8,428 nt of DNA from Pseudomonadota bacterium. GTDB lineage: Bacteria; Pseudomonadota; Alphaproteobacteria; Rhizobiales; Rhizobiaceae. Location of the stretch: assembly GCA_023388675.1 (NCBI GenBank), contig JAEWFU010000291.1:1-8428 (forward strand), read 5' to 3'. A program made the translations under genes and the position numbers. The notes below the pieces were generated by a model that was not told where the DNA came from, ran no database searches, and worked only from the letters and a program-made list of their open reading frames with translations. Below are positions 1-6,720 of the stretch, piece after piece; position 1 is the first letter of the stretch; each line of letters begins with the position of its first letter.

Positions 1-330
1 GAGACGGCGGGCTTCGTCCGCTTCATCCTGCGAGAACTCCAATACCCGACGACGGCGCTCGACATCATCTACCATGGCGTATTCGAGCCCGTTCACAAGC
101 TTCTTTGCCGCTTCTGGGCGACGGCGACCGGCGAGGAAGCCGAAAGCGATGACGTCAAGATCGCCGTCTTCACCATGATCGGCCAGCTCGTCTATTTCCG
201 GATCGGCCGCGAGGCGGTCATGCGCCGTCTGAACTGGGCGGAGCTTGGTCCGGACGAAACCCGAAAGATCACCGAAGCGGTCGCGATCAACATCAAGGCC
301 GCCATCGCCGCGCGCCGGAGCATGTCATGA
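1..330 (+). CDS. TetR-family regulator, CecR/YbiH type (C-terminal part only)
   Basis: The frame is open from base 1 to a TGA at 328-330, giving 109 residues of a protein whose N-terminal helix-turn-helix domain lies before the window. The visible part is helical. It carries the pattern FTMIGQLVYFRIGREAVMRR near residues 58-77, which I recognise as typical of the C-terminal ligand-binding domain of CecR (YbiH)-type TetR regulators. In E. coli, CecR represses ybhGFSR and its own gene. Here it is followed directly by YbhG-, YbhF- and YbhS-like genes, so a role as local repressor of the exporter is a natural inference. The ATG of the next gene lies inside its last codons (ATGA overlap at 327-330), so regulator and exporter are probably on one transcript and autoregulated. 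The promoter and operator would lie upstream, outside this window. Confidence 0.85.
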   Translation, partial: ETAGFVRFILRELQYPTTALDIIYHGVFEPVHKLLCRFWATATGEEAESDDVKIAVFTMIGQLVYFRIGREAVMRRLNWAELGPDETRKITEAVAINIKAAIAARRSMS

Positions 331-1271
331 GCTTTCTCTGCGCAGTGCCATTTGCAACGTGGCTTCTTGCCGCCTGCGCCCAGCCCTCGACGCTGGCTGT
401 GGGCTACGTCGAGGGCGAATATGTGCTGCTGGCCCCGATCGAAACCGCGCAGATCATTTCGCAGGACGTGCGGCGTGGGGATCGCGTAGAACCCGGACAG
501 GTGCTCGCCACGCTCGAAAGCGACGACGCACGCATCGCGGTCGCCGAGGCAGAAGCTGCCCTTGCCCAGGCGCAGGCCCAGCTTGCCGACCTGAAGCTCG
601 GCAAGCGCGCGGAAGAAATGGCCGTGCTGGAAGCCGCGCTGCGGGCAGCCAAAGCCCAGGCGGCGGAGGCGCGCCGGGTCGTCGAGCGCACGGGCGACCT
701 GCGCCAACGGGGCATCGCGACCCAGGCCGATCTCGACCGCGACGAGACCGCGCTCGAACAGGCGGAAGCCGCCGTCGGCCAGGCCGAGGCCAATCTCGAG
801 GTGGCACGCCTGCCCGCACGCGAGGAGACGATACGCGCAGCCGAGGGCGCGGTCCGTCGTGCCGAGGCGGTGCTGGAACAGACCCGGTGGAAGCTCGAAA
901 AACGCACGCTGGTTGCACCGGTCGCCGGTCGCGTCGACGATGTCATCAGGACTCCGGGGGATACGGCTGGGCCGGCCGCACCGGTCTTCTCGCTGCTTCC
1001 CGAAGGTGGGGTCAAACTCAAGCTCTACGTGCCGGAGCCGGACTTCTCGTCGATCGAGATCGGCGGCCTGCTTTCGGTCCGCTGCGATGGATGCACGGAC
1101 GACCTGACAGCCCGCGTCAGCTACGTCTCGCCGGAGCCGGAGTTCACGCCGCCGGTAATCTATTCGCTCGAAACCCGGCAGAAGCTGGTCCATCTGGTCG
1201 AGGCGAAGCCCGAGGGCGACGCGCGCAGCCTGAAGCCCGGCCAGATCGTCGACGTGGATCTTGCGCCGTGA
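327..1271 (+). CDS. HlyD/YbhG-like membrane-fusion protein, probable lipoprotein
   Basis: This 314-residue protein should be the periplasmic adaptor linking the inner-membrane ABC exporter encoded downstream to an outer-membrane channel. The N terminus is a hydrophobic stretch ending in the lipobox-like LLAAC, with Cys17 as the likely lipidated residue. A first half-lipoyl segment follows (about 26-64), then a long Ala/Glu/Arg-rich coiled-coil hairpin (about 66-190). The second half-lipoyl segment starts at LVAPVAGRVDDV (195-206), followed by a beta-barrel-like part with the YbhG-type string EFTPPVIYS (272-280). The start is fixed by GGAG at 317-320, six bases before the ATG, and by the absence of any in-frame ATG, GTG or TTG for well over 100 bases upstream. 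Oddities are the lack of Lys or Arg before the hydrophobic core and a CxxC pair (Cys253, Cys256). The family is secure; the exported substrate is not known. Confidence 0.88.
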   Translation: MSFLCAVPFATWLLAACAQPSTLAVGYVEGEYVLLAPIETAQIISQDVRRGDRVEPGQVLATLESDDARIAVAEAEAALAQAQAQLADLKLGKRAEEMAVLEAALRAAKAQAAEARRVVERTGDLRQRGIATQADLDRDETALEQAEAAVGQAEANLEVARLPAREETIRAAEGAVRRAEAVLEQTRWKLEKRTLVAPVAGRVDDVIRTPGDTAGPAAPVFSLLPEGGVKLKLYVPEPDFSSIEIGGLLSVRCDGCTDDLTARVSYVSPEPEFTPPVIYSLETRQKLVHLVEAKPEGDARSLKPGQIVDVDLAP

Positions 1272-2188
1272 ATGCTGTCGAGGTCAGGGGACTGGTCAAG
1301 CGCTTCGGCGACAAGACGGTCGTCGACCATGTCTCGATGTCCATCCGCGAAGGCGAGATCGTCGGCTTCCTCGGTCCGAACGGATCGGGCAAGACGACGA
1401 CGATCCGGCTGATGTGCGGCCTGCTGACGCCGGATGAGGGCGAAGGGCAGGTACTCGGATTCGACCTCGTCACAGATACGCTGAAGATCAAGCGCGAGGT
1501 CGGATACATGACGCAGAAATTCTCGTTCTACGAGGATCTGACGATCGCCGAGAACCTCGAATTCGTCGCGCGGCTGTATCAGTTGAAACCGGTGAGCGAG
1601 CACGTCGACCGGACGCTGGAAGAGCTGGGGCTGAGTTCGCGGCGCCACCAGCTCGCTGGCACCCTGTCGGGTGGCTGGAAACAGCGTCTGGCGCTTGCCG
1701 CCTGCATCATGCACCGGCCGAAGCTGCTTCTGCTCGACGAGCCCACCGCCGGCGTCGATCCCAAGGCGCGACGCGACTTCTGGGACGAGATCCACCGGCT
1801 GGCGGCTGGCGGGCTGACCGTTCTTGTCTCCACCCACTACATGGACGAAGCCGAACGCTGTCATCGCATCAGCTATATCGCCTATGGCAGGATGCTGGCG
1901 ACGGGAACCGTGGATGAAGTCGTGCGCGACGCCGGTCTCACCACCTTCGTGGTGCGTGGGCCCGACGTCCATCGGCTGGCGAAGGATGTTTCATCCTTGC
2001 CCGGCGTCGAGCAGGCCGCGCCCTTCGGCACGACCCTGCATGTCGTGGGCAGCGATGCGGCAAAGCTAGAGGCGTCGCTTGCCGAATTCACCAAAGAGCG
2101 GCAGGACATCTCGTTCGAGCGCGGCGAAACGAGCCTGGAGGATGTCTTCATCCAGTTCATGGGCGACGCGCGGGACAACATGCAATGA
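1268..2188 (+). CDS. ABC transporter ATP-binding protein, YbhF-like (single nucleotide-binding domain)
   Basis: This 306-residue cytoplasmic ATPase powers the exporter. Walker A is GPNGSGKTT (36-44), the Q-loop Gln is 83, the signature is LSGGWKQR (133-140), Walker B is LLLLDEP (153-159), the D-loop follows at 162-165, and the switch His is 190. All catalytic elements are intact. Residues from about 215 to the end form the extra C-terminal domain usual in drug-type ABC-2 ATPases and end with a GETSLEDVFIQFMG-like tail. The frame is open far upstream, but homology begins with VEVRGLVKRFG just after the GTG at 1268. That GTG overlaps the stop of the membrane-fusion gene (GTGA), so I use it as the start; the nearby ATG at 1272 is out of frame. 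The ribosome site is weak, which fits translational coupling. E. coli YbhF has two fused ATPase domains; this protein has one and would act as a dimer. Confidence 0.93.
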   Translation: MNAVEVRGLVKRFGDKTVVDHVSMSIREGEIVGFLGPNGSGKTTTIRLMCGLLTPDEGEGQVLGFDLVTDTLKIKREVGYMTQKFSFYEDLTIAENLEFVARLYQLKPVSEHVDRTLEELGLSSRRHQLAGTLSGGWKQRLALAACIMHRPKLLLLDEPTAGVDPKARRDFWDEIHRLAAGGLTVLVSTHYMDEAERCHRISYIAYGRMLATGTVDEVVRDAGLTTFVVRGPDVHRLAKDVSSLPGVEQAAPFGTTLHVVGSDAAKLEASLAEFTKERQDISFERGETSLEDVFIQFMGDARDNMQ

Positions 2189-3321
2189 GCGGCCGGTTTT
2201 CGTTCCGCCGGCTGGGCGCGCTGCTGATGAAGGAGTTCATCCAGATGCGGCGCGACCGCATCACCTTCGCGATGATGCTCGGCGTGCCGCTGATACAGCT
2301 CCTTCTCTTCGGCTACGCGATCAACTCGGATCCGAAACAGCTTCCGGCAGCGCTGGTGGTTGTCAGCCAGGATCATTACACGCGTGCCATGGTTTCGGCG
2401 CTGGAGACGACCGGCTACTACCGCTTCGACCATGTCACATCGAGTGCGGCGGAAGCGGAATCGCTGATCGCGTCCGGCGCGGTGGTCTTCGTGGTCACGA
2501 TCCCGTCCGATTTCGCCCGGCGCGTCGATCGCGGCGACAGCCCCCAAATCCTCATCGAAGCCGACGCGACGGACCCGTCGGTCGCCAGCGGCGCGATCTC
2601 CACGCTCGGCACGGTGGCGAACGAAGCGCTGCTGCGCGAACGTGGAATGCAGACTGCCGCGGCACAAGATGCCGCCAACCGGCTCGATGTGATCGTGCAT
2701 CGCCGCTACAATCCCGAAGGCGTGTCCCAATACAACATCGTTCCCGGCCTGCTAGGCGTGATCCTGCAGATGACGATGGTGATGATGACCTCCATCGCGC
2801 TGACGCGCGAGATCGAGCGCGGGACGATGGAGAACCTGCTGGCCATGCCGGCGAGCCCGTTCGAGATCATGATCGGCAAGGTGCTGCCCTATCTCGTCGT
2901 CGGCTCGGTGCAGGTTGTGGTGGTGTTGTCGGCGGCAAAGCTGCTGTTCGACGTCCCTTTCGTCGGAGGCATCAGCCTGCTTCTCGCAGCCGTCCTGATA
3001 TTCGTGCTGGCGCTGGTGCTGCTCGGCTATTTCATCTCGACGGTCGCGCGGACGCAAATGCAGGCGCTTCAGCTCACCTTCTTCTTCTTCCTGCCGTCGA
3101 TCATGCTGTCGGGTTTCATGTTCCCGTTTCGCGGCATGCCGCAATGGGCGCAGTGGATCGGCGAGTTTTTCCCGCTCACCCACTTCCTGCGCGTCATCCG
3201 GGCGGTGATGCTGAAGGGCGCAAATCTTTCGGAGGTAACGACGGAAATTGTCGTTCTCTGCCTGTTCATACTGGCTTATGGCGGCATTGCGCTCGCCCGC
3301 TTCCGTCGGACCCTCGACTGA
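2185..3321 (+). CDS. ABC-2 type permease, YbhS-like
   Basis: This 378-residue inner-membrane protein is the transmembrane subunit of the exporter. The short cytoplasmic N terminus contains KEFIQMRRDR (16-25) and leads into one membrane helix (about 27-46, ending LFGYAIN). A large periplasmic domain follows (about 47-180), then five more helices in the C-terminal half. The conserved cytoplasmic motif REIERGTMENLLAMP (208-222) lies between helices 2 and 3. This six-helix plan with a large first loop is normal for the YbhS/YbhR family. The ATG overlaps the ATPase stop (ATGA at 2185-2188), with a modest GGGA 9 bases upstream. In E. coli two such permeases occur side by side (ybhS, ybhR); here no second copy follows, and a hairpin and a convergent gene come next. 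It probably forms a homodimer with two copies of the ATPase. The substrate is unknown. Confidence 0.9.
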   Translation: MSGRFSFRRLGALLMKEFIQMRRDRITFAMMLGVPLIQLLLFGYAINSDPKQLPAALVVVSQDHYTRAMVSALETTGYYRFDHVTSSAAEAESLIASGAVVFVVTIPSDFARRVDRGDSPQILIEADATDPSVASGAISTLGTVANEALLRERGMQTAAAQDAANRLDVIVHRRYNPEGVSQYNIVPGLLGVILQMTMVMMTSIALTREIERGTMENLLAMPASPFEIMIGKVLPYLVVGSVQVVVVLSAAKLLFDVPFVGGISLLLAAVLIFVLALVLLGYFISTVARTQMQALQLTFFFFLPSIMLSGFMFPFRGMPQWAQWIGEFFPLTHFLRVIRAVMLKGANLSEVTTEIVVLCLFILAYGGIALARFRRTLD

Positions 3322-3328
3322 GCGGACA

Positions 3329-3358
3329 TGCGGCCACCGCCATTAGACGGTGGCCGCA
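3329..3358. terminator. Hairpin between convergent genes (candidate bidirectional terminator)
   Basis: A perfect 11-bp inverted repeat, TGCGGCCACCG (3329-3339) and CGGTGGCCGCA (3348-3358), encloses an 8-base loop. It sits in the 43-bp space between the exporter permease stop (3321) and the convergent transporter stop (3365), where a shared terminator is expected. Neither side has a run of T on its downstream flank, so it is not a textbook intrinsic terminator. It may act with Rho or simply protect 3' ends. Confidence 0.5.
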
Positions 3359-3364
3359 GCCGGA

Positions 3365-4789
3365 TCAGGCAAAGAATAGGAGGGTCGCCAGGATGAAGAC
3401 CGGCACCAGCACCGCGACCGACCACAGCATGTAGCCGAAGAAGCTCGGCATCGCGATGCCCTGGCTGCGCGCAATCGCGTAGACCATGAAGTTGGGGGCG
3501 TTGCCGATATAGGTGAGCGCGCCCATGTAGACGGCGCCTGCCGAGATCGCAGTCAGCGTCGGCGCGAGAACCGTCATCAGCTCCTGGGGGTTCCCGCCCG
3601 CCATCTCGAAGAAGACGAGATAGGTCGGGGCGTTGTCGAGGAAGCCGGACAAGGCGCCCGTGAGCCAGAAATAGGCGACCTCATTGGGTTCTCCGGCCGC
3701 TCCGGTGACCAGCGAGACGAGCGGCGCGAAGGCTCCGTCGAGGCCGGCCTGCAGAATCGCGATGACCGGGATGATGCAGATGAAGATGCCGGCGAACAGC
3801 TTCGCCACTTCACGGATCGGCTCCCAGTTAAAGCCGTTGGCATCACGGAATTCCTGGCGCGACACGGCAAGCGATACGAGGGCGAGAACCACTATGATGG
3901 CATCGCGAAGGAGGTTCTGCAGCTCCAGTTCGATCCCGTGCACGGTGAAGATGATGCCCGGGTCCCAGATGCCCGACATCAGGATCGCAGCGATCACACC
4001 GCCCAGCAGCGGCGCATTGACCAGACCGCGGATGCGTACGCGGGAATCCGGCGTCGGATCAAAGACGCGCGGCTCCATCTTCTCGCGTCGATGCAGCATC
4101 GTGTCGAGCAGGTAGAAGATGACGAGCAACGTCGCGACGATGAAGCACGCGGACGGCAGCATGTGCGTCGTGGTCCAGAAGAAGTCGACGCCGCGCAGGA
4201 AACCGAGGAAAAGCGGGGGGTCACCCAGCGGCGTCAGCGAGCCGCCGATGTTTGAGACCAAGAAGATGAAGAAGATGATGACGTGGGCGTTGTGCTTGCG
4301 GCCGTCATTGGCGCGGATGATCGGCCGGATGAGGATCATCGACGCACCGGTGGTGCCGACGATGGAGGCCATGAGCGCGCCGATCAGCAGCAGGCCGGTA
4401 TTGACCAGCGGCGTACCGTGGATGTTGCCGGCAACCAGAATGCCGCCCGAGATCGTGAACAGGGCGAACAGCAGGATGATGAACGACATGTATTCCAGCA
4501 GCATCGTGTGCAGCACCGATTCGAGTGCCGTGCTGAAGCCGAATCCCATGACCAGCGGCACCACCACCAGCGCCGCCCAGAAAGCGGCGATCTTGCCGTA
4601 GTGATGTTCCCAGAAATGCGGAAAGAACAACGGGCCGGTCGCGATCGAAAGCAGGATACCGGCGAATGGTATGGCCCACAGGAGAGACATGGAATCGCCC
4701 GGCAAGCCATGCTCGGCAGCGGCGTAAGCGCTTTCAGGAACGATCAGCCCACCCGCAACAAGCACGGCCACCCACACCACAAATCGCAT
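3365..4789 (-). CDS. Sodium:proton antiporter / citrate-type transporter (NhaD/CitMHS-like, ion transporter superfamily)
   Basis: This is a 474-residue polytopic inner-membrane carrier with roughly 11-13 hydrophobic helices. Residues 1-23 look like a cleavable signal peptide ending AYA before AAEHG. Superfamily motifs include SNIGGSLTPLGDPP (179-192), SGFLDNAPTY (381-390) and YIGNAPNF (427-434). The two Asn-Ala-Pro segments are typical of the re-entrant substrate-binding regions of the ion transporter (IT) superfamily, and the two halves look like the usual inverted repeat. Such proteins are generally annotated as sodium:proton antiporters or putative citrate transporters; the sequence alone does not decide the substrate. 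The start at 4789 is supported by GAGGGGAG (4793-4800 on the minus strand), three bases before the ATG, and by the signal peptide. The gene stands alone, converges on the exporter operon and diverges from the epimerase gene. Confidence 0.82.
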   Translation of the reverse strand: MRFVVWVAVLVAGGLIVPESAYAAAEHGLPGDSMSLLWAIPFAGILLSIATGPLFFPHFWEHHYGKIAAFWAALVVVPLVMGFGFSTALESVLHTMLLEYMSFIILLFALFTISGGILVAGNIHGTPLVNTGLLLIGALMASIVGTTGASMILIRPIIRANDGRKHNAHVIIFFIFLVSNIGGSLTPLGDPPLFLGFLRGVDFFWTTTHMLPSACFIVATLLVIFYLLDTMLHRREKMEPRVFDPTPDSRVRIRGLVNAPLLGGVIAAILMSGIWDPGIIFTVHGIELELQNLLRDAIIVVLALVSLAVSRQEFRDANGFNWEPIREVAKLFAGIFICIIPVIAILQAGLDGAFAPLVSLVTGAAGEPNEVAYFWLTGALSGFLDNAPTYLVFFEMAGGNPQELMTVLAPTLTAISAGAVYMGALTYIGNAPNFMVYAIARSQGIAMPSFFGYMLWSVAVLVPVFILATLLFFA

Positions 4790-4972
4790 CGACTCCCCTC
4801 TCCAGTTCGCGTCCTGTCGGCCCCGTCTTAACCGGCAGGTCCCCTCCCGAGAAGCGGAATCGTACGGAATGCGCCGAATTGAAGCATTTTCCCGCGGCGA
4901 TCAGCACCCTTTGCCTTTGGCCGCGAAAGCATTAAGAAGCGGCTGAACAGGCAATTTTCTGGAGAGCCAGCG
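4790..4972. other. Divergent intergenic region, transporter / epimerase
   Basis: This 183-bp gap must hold start signals for both flanking genes. I see the ribosome-binding sites of each: GAGGGGAG on the minus strand at 4793-4800, and GGAGAG on the plus strand at 4961-4966, six bases before the epimerase ATG. There is a weak 6-bp inverted repeat (4893-4898 with 4920-4925, 21-base loop). A poor plus-strand promoter-like pair (TTGCCT at 4911, TAAGAA at 4933) is too weak to call. I see no coding potential or RNA gene here. Confidence 0.4.
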
Positions 4973-5947
4973 ATGACATCCGTCATAACGGTCCCCCCGC
5001 TCGTCACCGTCTTCGGCGGCTCGGGTTTCCTCGGTCGCCACGTCGTTCGCGCGCTGGCCCGGCGCGGCTACCGCGTGCGGGTCGCGGTTCGCAATCCCAA
5101 TCTCGCCGGCCACCTCCAGCCGCTCGGCAATGTCGGCCAGATCCAGGCGGTCCAGGCCAATCTGCGGGTGCGCTGGTCGATAGACCGCGCGGTGCAGGGC
5201 GCCGACCATGTCATCAATCTTGTCGGCATCCTGTTCGAAAGCGGGCGACAGAGCTTCGATGCAGTGCAGGATTTCGGCGCGCGTGCCGTCGCCGAGGCCG
5301 CACGCGCCGAGGGTGCGAAGCTCACCCACGTTTCGGCGATCGGCGCCGATGTCGAATCGACCGCGGGCTATGCGCAGACCAAGGCGCGCGGCGAGCAGGC
5401 GGTGCTTGAAACGATGCCAGACGCGGTGATCTTCCGTCCATCGATCATGTTCGGACCCGAGGACGGCTTCTTCAACCGCTTTGCCGCGATGGCACGGCTT
5501 TCGCCTGCCTTGCCGCTGATCGGCGGAGGCCATACGAAATTCCAGCCGGTCTACGTTGCCGACGTCGCCGAAGCGATCGCGCGCTCGGTCGAAGGCAAGG
5601 TCGAGGGTGGCCGCATCTACGAGCTTGGCGGCCCCGAAACGATGACCTTCAAGCAGTGCATGGAGAAGATGCTCGAGGTGATCGAGCGCAAGCGCATGCT
5701 GGTGTCGGTGCCCTGGGGCCTTGCGCGGCTGCAGGGCTCGCTGCTCGGCCTCCTGCCCAACCCGCTGCTGACGCGCGACCAGGTCGAGATGCTGCGCACC
5801 GACAACGTCGTTTCGCAGACCGCGGAGCAGGAAGGCCGGACCTTCGCGGCACTTGGCATAAAGCCGCAGGCAATGGACGCGATCCTGCCATCCTATCTCT
5901 GGCAGTACCGGCCGGCCGGCCAGTTCACGCAGTCAAACGCCGCCTGA
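4973..5947 (+). CDS. NDUFA9-like atypical SDR / NAD(P)-dependent epimerase-family protein
   Basis: This 324-residue protein has a Rossmann-fold extended/atypical SDR plan. The dinucleotide-binding loop is VFGGSGFLGRHVV (13-25), followed by a basic RVRVAVRNP strand (34-42), an acidic turn and VINLVGIL (80-87). A Ser-containing HVSAIGAD segment (119-126) precedes Tyr133 and Lys137 in a YxxxK arrangement. PVYVADVAEAIARS marks the substrate-domain region. The overall pattern matches proteins named complex I NDUFA9-subunit family, which bind NADP(H) and, in bacteria, often have unclear roles. In mitochondria NDUFA9 is an accessory subunit of complex I; no other complex I gene is visible here, so a respiratory role is not implied. 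GGAGAG at 4961-4966 supports the ATG. The TSUP gene follows within 8 bases, suggesting co-transcription. Confidence is high for the family and low for the reaction. Confidence 0.88.
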   Translation: MTSVITVPPLVTVFGGSGFLGRHVVRALARRGYRVRVAVRNPNLAGHLQPLGNVGQIQAVQANLRVRWSIDRAVQGADHVINLVGILFESGRQSFDAVQDFGARAVAEAARAEGAKLTHVSAIGADVESTAGYAQTKARGEQAVLETMPDAVIFRPSIMFGPEDGFFNRFAAMARLSPALPLIGGGHTKFQPVYVADVAEAIARSVEGKVEGGRIYELGGPETMTFKQCMEKMLEVIERKRMLVSVPWGLARLQGSLLGLLPNPLLTRDQVEMLRTDNVVSQTAEQEGRTFAALGIKPQAMDAILPSYLWQYRPAGQFTQSNAA

Positions 5948-5955
5948 GCGGCAGC

Positions 5956-6720
5956 TTGGACACGCTCGCCGCCGCCCTGCCGGAAGGTATCGGCACCGCA
6001 GCGGCGGCAGTGCTCGTCGTCGCTTCGTTCTTCACCTCGGCCCTGACGGCTGCGTTCGGGCTCGGCGGCGGCATCGCGATGCTGGCGCTGCTTGGCATCT
6101 TCGTGCCCGTGGCCGCCCTGATTCCCGTGCATGGCGCTGTGCAGCTCGGTTCCAATACGGGCCGCGCCTGGCACCAGCGGGCCTATGTGCGGACGGACAT
6201 TTTCGGACCCTTTCTCGCGGGGTCGCTGCTTGGCGCCGCAGCCGGCGCGGCAGTTGTGGTGCAGCTTCCCGATGCGATCCTGAAGGTCGTGCTCGGGCTC
6301 TTCATCATCGCCGTCACGTGGGCGAAGATACCGGGTTTCGACAGGCTCGGCCGCGCCGGGCTTGCGATCGGCAGCGCCGTCACCGCGCTCGCCACTATGT
6401 TCGTGGGCGCTACCGGTCCGCTGCTTTCCGCATTCTTCGCGCAAATCCTGCCGGACGACCGCAAGGCTCTGGTCGCGACCCATGCCGCCGGCATGACGAT
6501 CCAGCACTTTCTGAAGGTGGTGGTATTCGGCTTCGCGGGTTTCGCGTTCGCGCGATGGGTGCCGCTGATCGCCGCCATGGTGGCGTCCGGCTATCTCGGC
6601 ACCATCTATGGCAGTGCCTGGCTCGAGAGGCTGCCCGAGGAAACTTTCCGGCGCTGGTTCCGGATCGGCATCACGCTGCTGGCCGCCGACATGATCCGGC
6701 GCGGCCTGCTTTCCGGCTAG
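5956..6720 (+). CDS. TauE/SafE (TSUP) family membrane permease
   Basis: This protein of about 254 residues has seven to eight hydrophobic helices in two related halves. The first helix contains [13 protein letters not shown] (31-43), and the loop after helix 2 has [14 protein letters not shown] (57-70); both are hallmarks of the TSUP (sulfite exporter TauE/SafE-like) family. Members move sulfur-containing or other small organic anions across the inner membrane; the substrate here is unknown. No in-frame ATG lies near the proper N terminus. The ATG at 5656 is deep inside the preceding gene in another frame, and the next in-frame ATG (6079) would remove the first helix. The best start is TTG at 5956, eight bases after the epimerase stop, with a weak GAGCGG before it. 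A CTG at 5944 overlapping the stop is a less likely alternative. It is probably in an operon with the epimerase. Its TAG stop overlaps the convergent uppP stop. Confidence 0.85.
   Translation: MDTLAAALPEGIGTAAAAVLVVASFFTSALTAAFGLGGGIAMLALLGIFVPVAALIPVHGAVQLGSNTGRAWHQRAYVRTDIFGPFLAGSLLGAAAGAAVVVQLPDAILKVVLGLFIIAVTWAKIPGFDRLGRAGLAIGSAVTALATMFVGATGPLLSAFFAQILPDDRKALVATHAAGMTIQHFLKVVVFGFAGFAFARWVPLIAAMVASGYLGTIYGSAWLERLPEETFRRWFRIGITLLAADMIRRGLLSG

Noticed and set aside
192..1193. Minus-strand open frame of 333 codons opposite the membrane-fusion gene
   Set aside because: It is a composition shadow of a GC-rich coding gene: low-complexity sequence, no family resemblance, and the plus-strand gene is clearly real.
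245..1267. Long open frame continuous with the ABC ATPase, suggesting an N-terminal extension of about 340 residues
   Set aside because: It overlaps the whole membrane-fusion gene in another frame, is Arg/Gly/Pro-rich with no recognisable domain, and ABC homology begins right after the GTG at 1268.
1160..2730. Minus-strand open frames (1160-1972, 1882-2730) opposite the ATPase and permease
   Set aside because: They lie opposite genes with intact motifs and their translations show no domains; they are explained by codon bias.
2079..3434. Plus-strand open frame of 451 codons across the permease
   Set aside because: It is rich in Arg, Ala, Gly and Pro, out of frame with the ABC-2 permease, and runs past its stop into the convergent gene.
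4893..4925. Inverted repeat CGCGGC/GCCGCG before the epimerase gene
   Set aside because: Six pairs with a 21-base loop in GC-rich DNA is weak; no support for an operator or attenuator.
5909..5922. CCGGCCGGCCGG-like run near the epimerase C terminus
   Set aside because: A short GC-rich string inside coding sequence (PAGQ region); expected by chance at this base composition.
5656..5955. Upstream ATG for the TSUP frame, giving a 354-residue protein
   Set aside because: The extra 100 residues overlap the epimerase gene in another frame and look like shadow sequence; TSUP proteins start close to the first helix.
5893..6507. Minus-strand open frame of 204 codons opposite the TSUP gene
   Set aside because: It has charged low-complexity content with no recognisable domain, antisense to a clear membrane protein.
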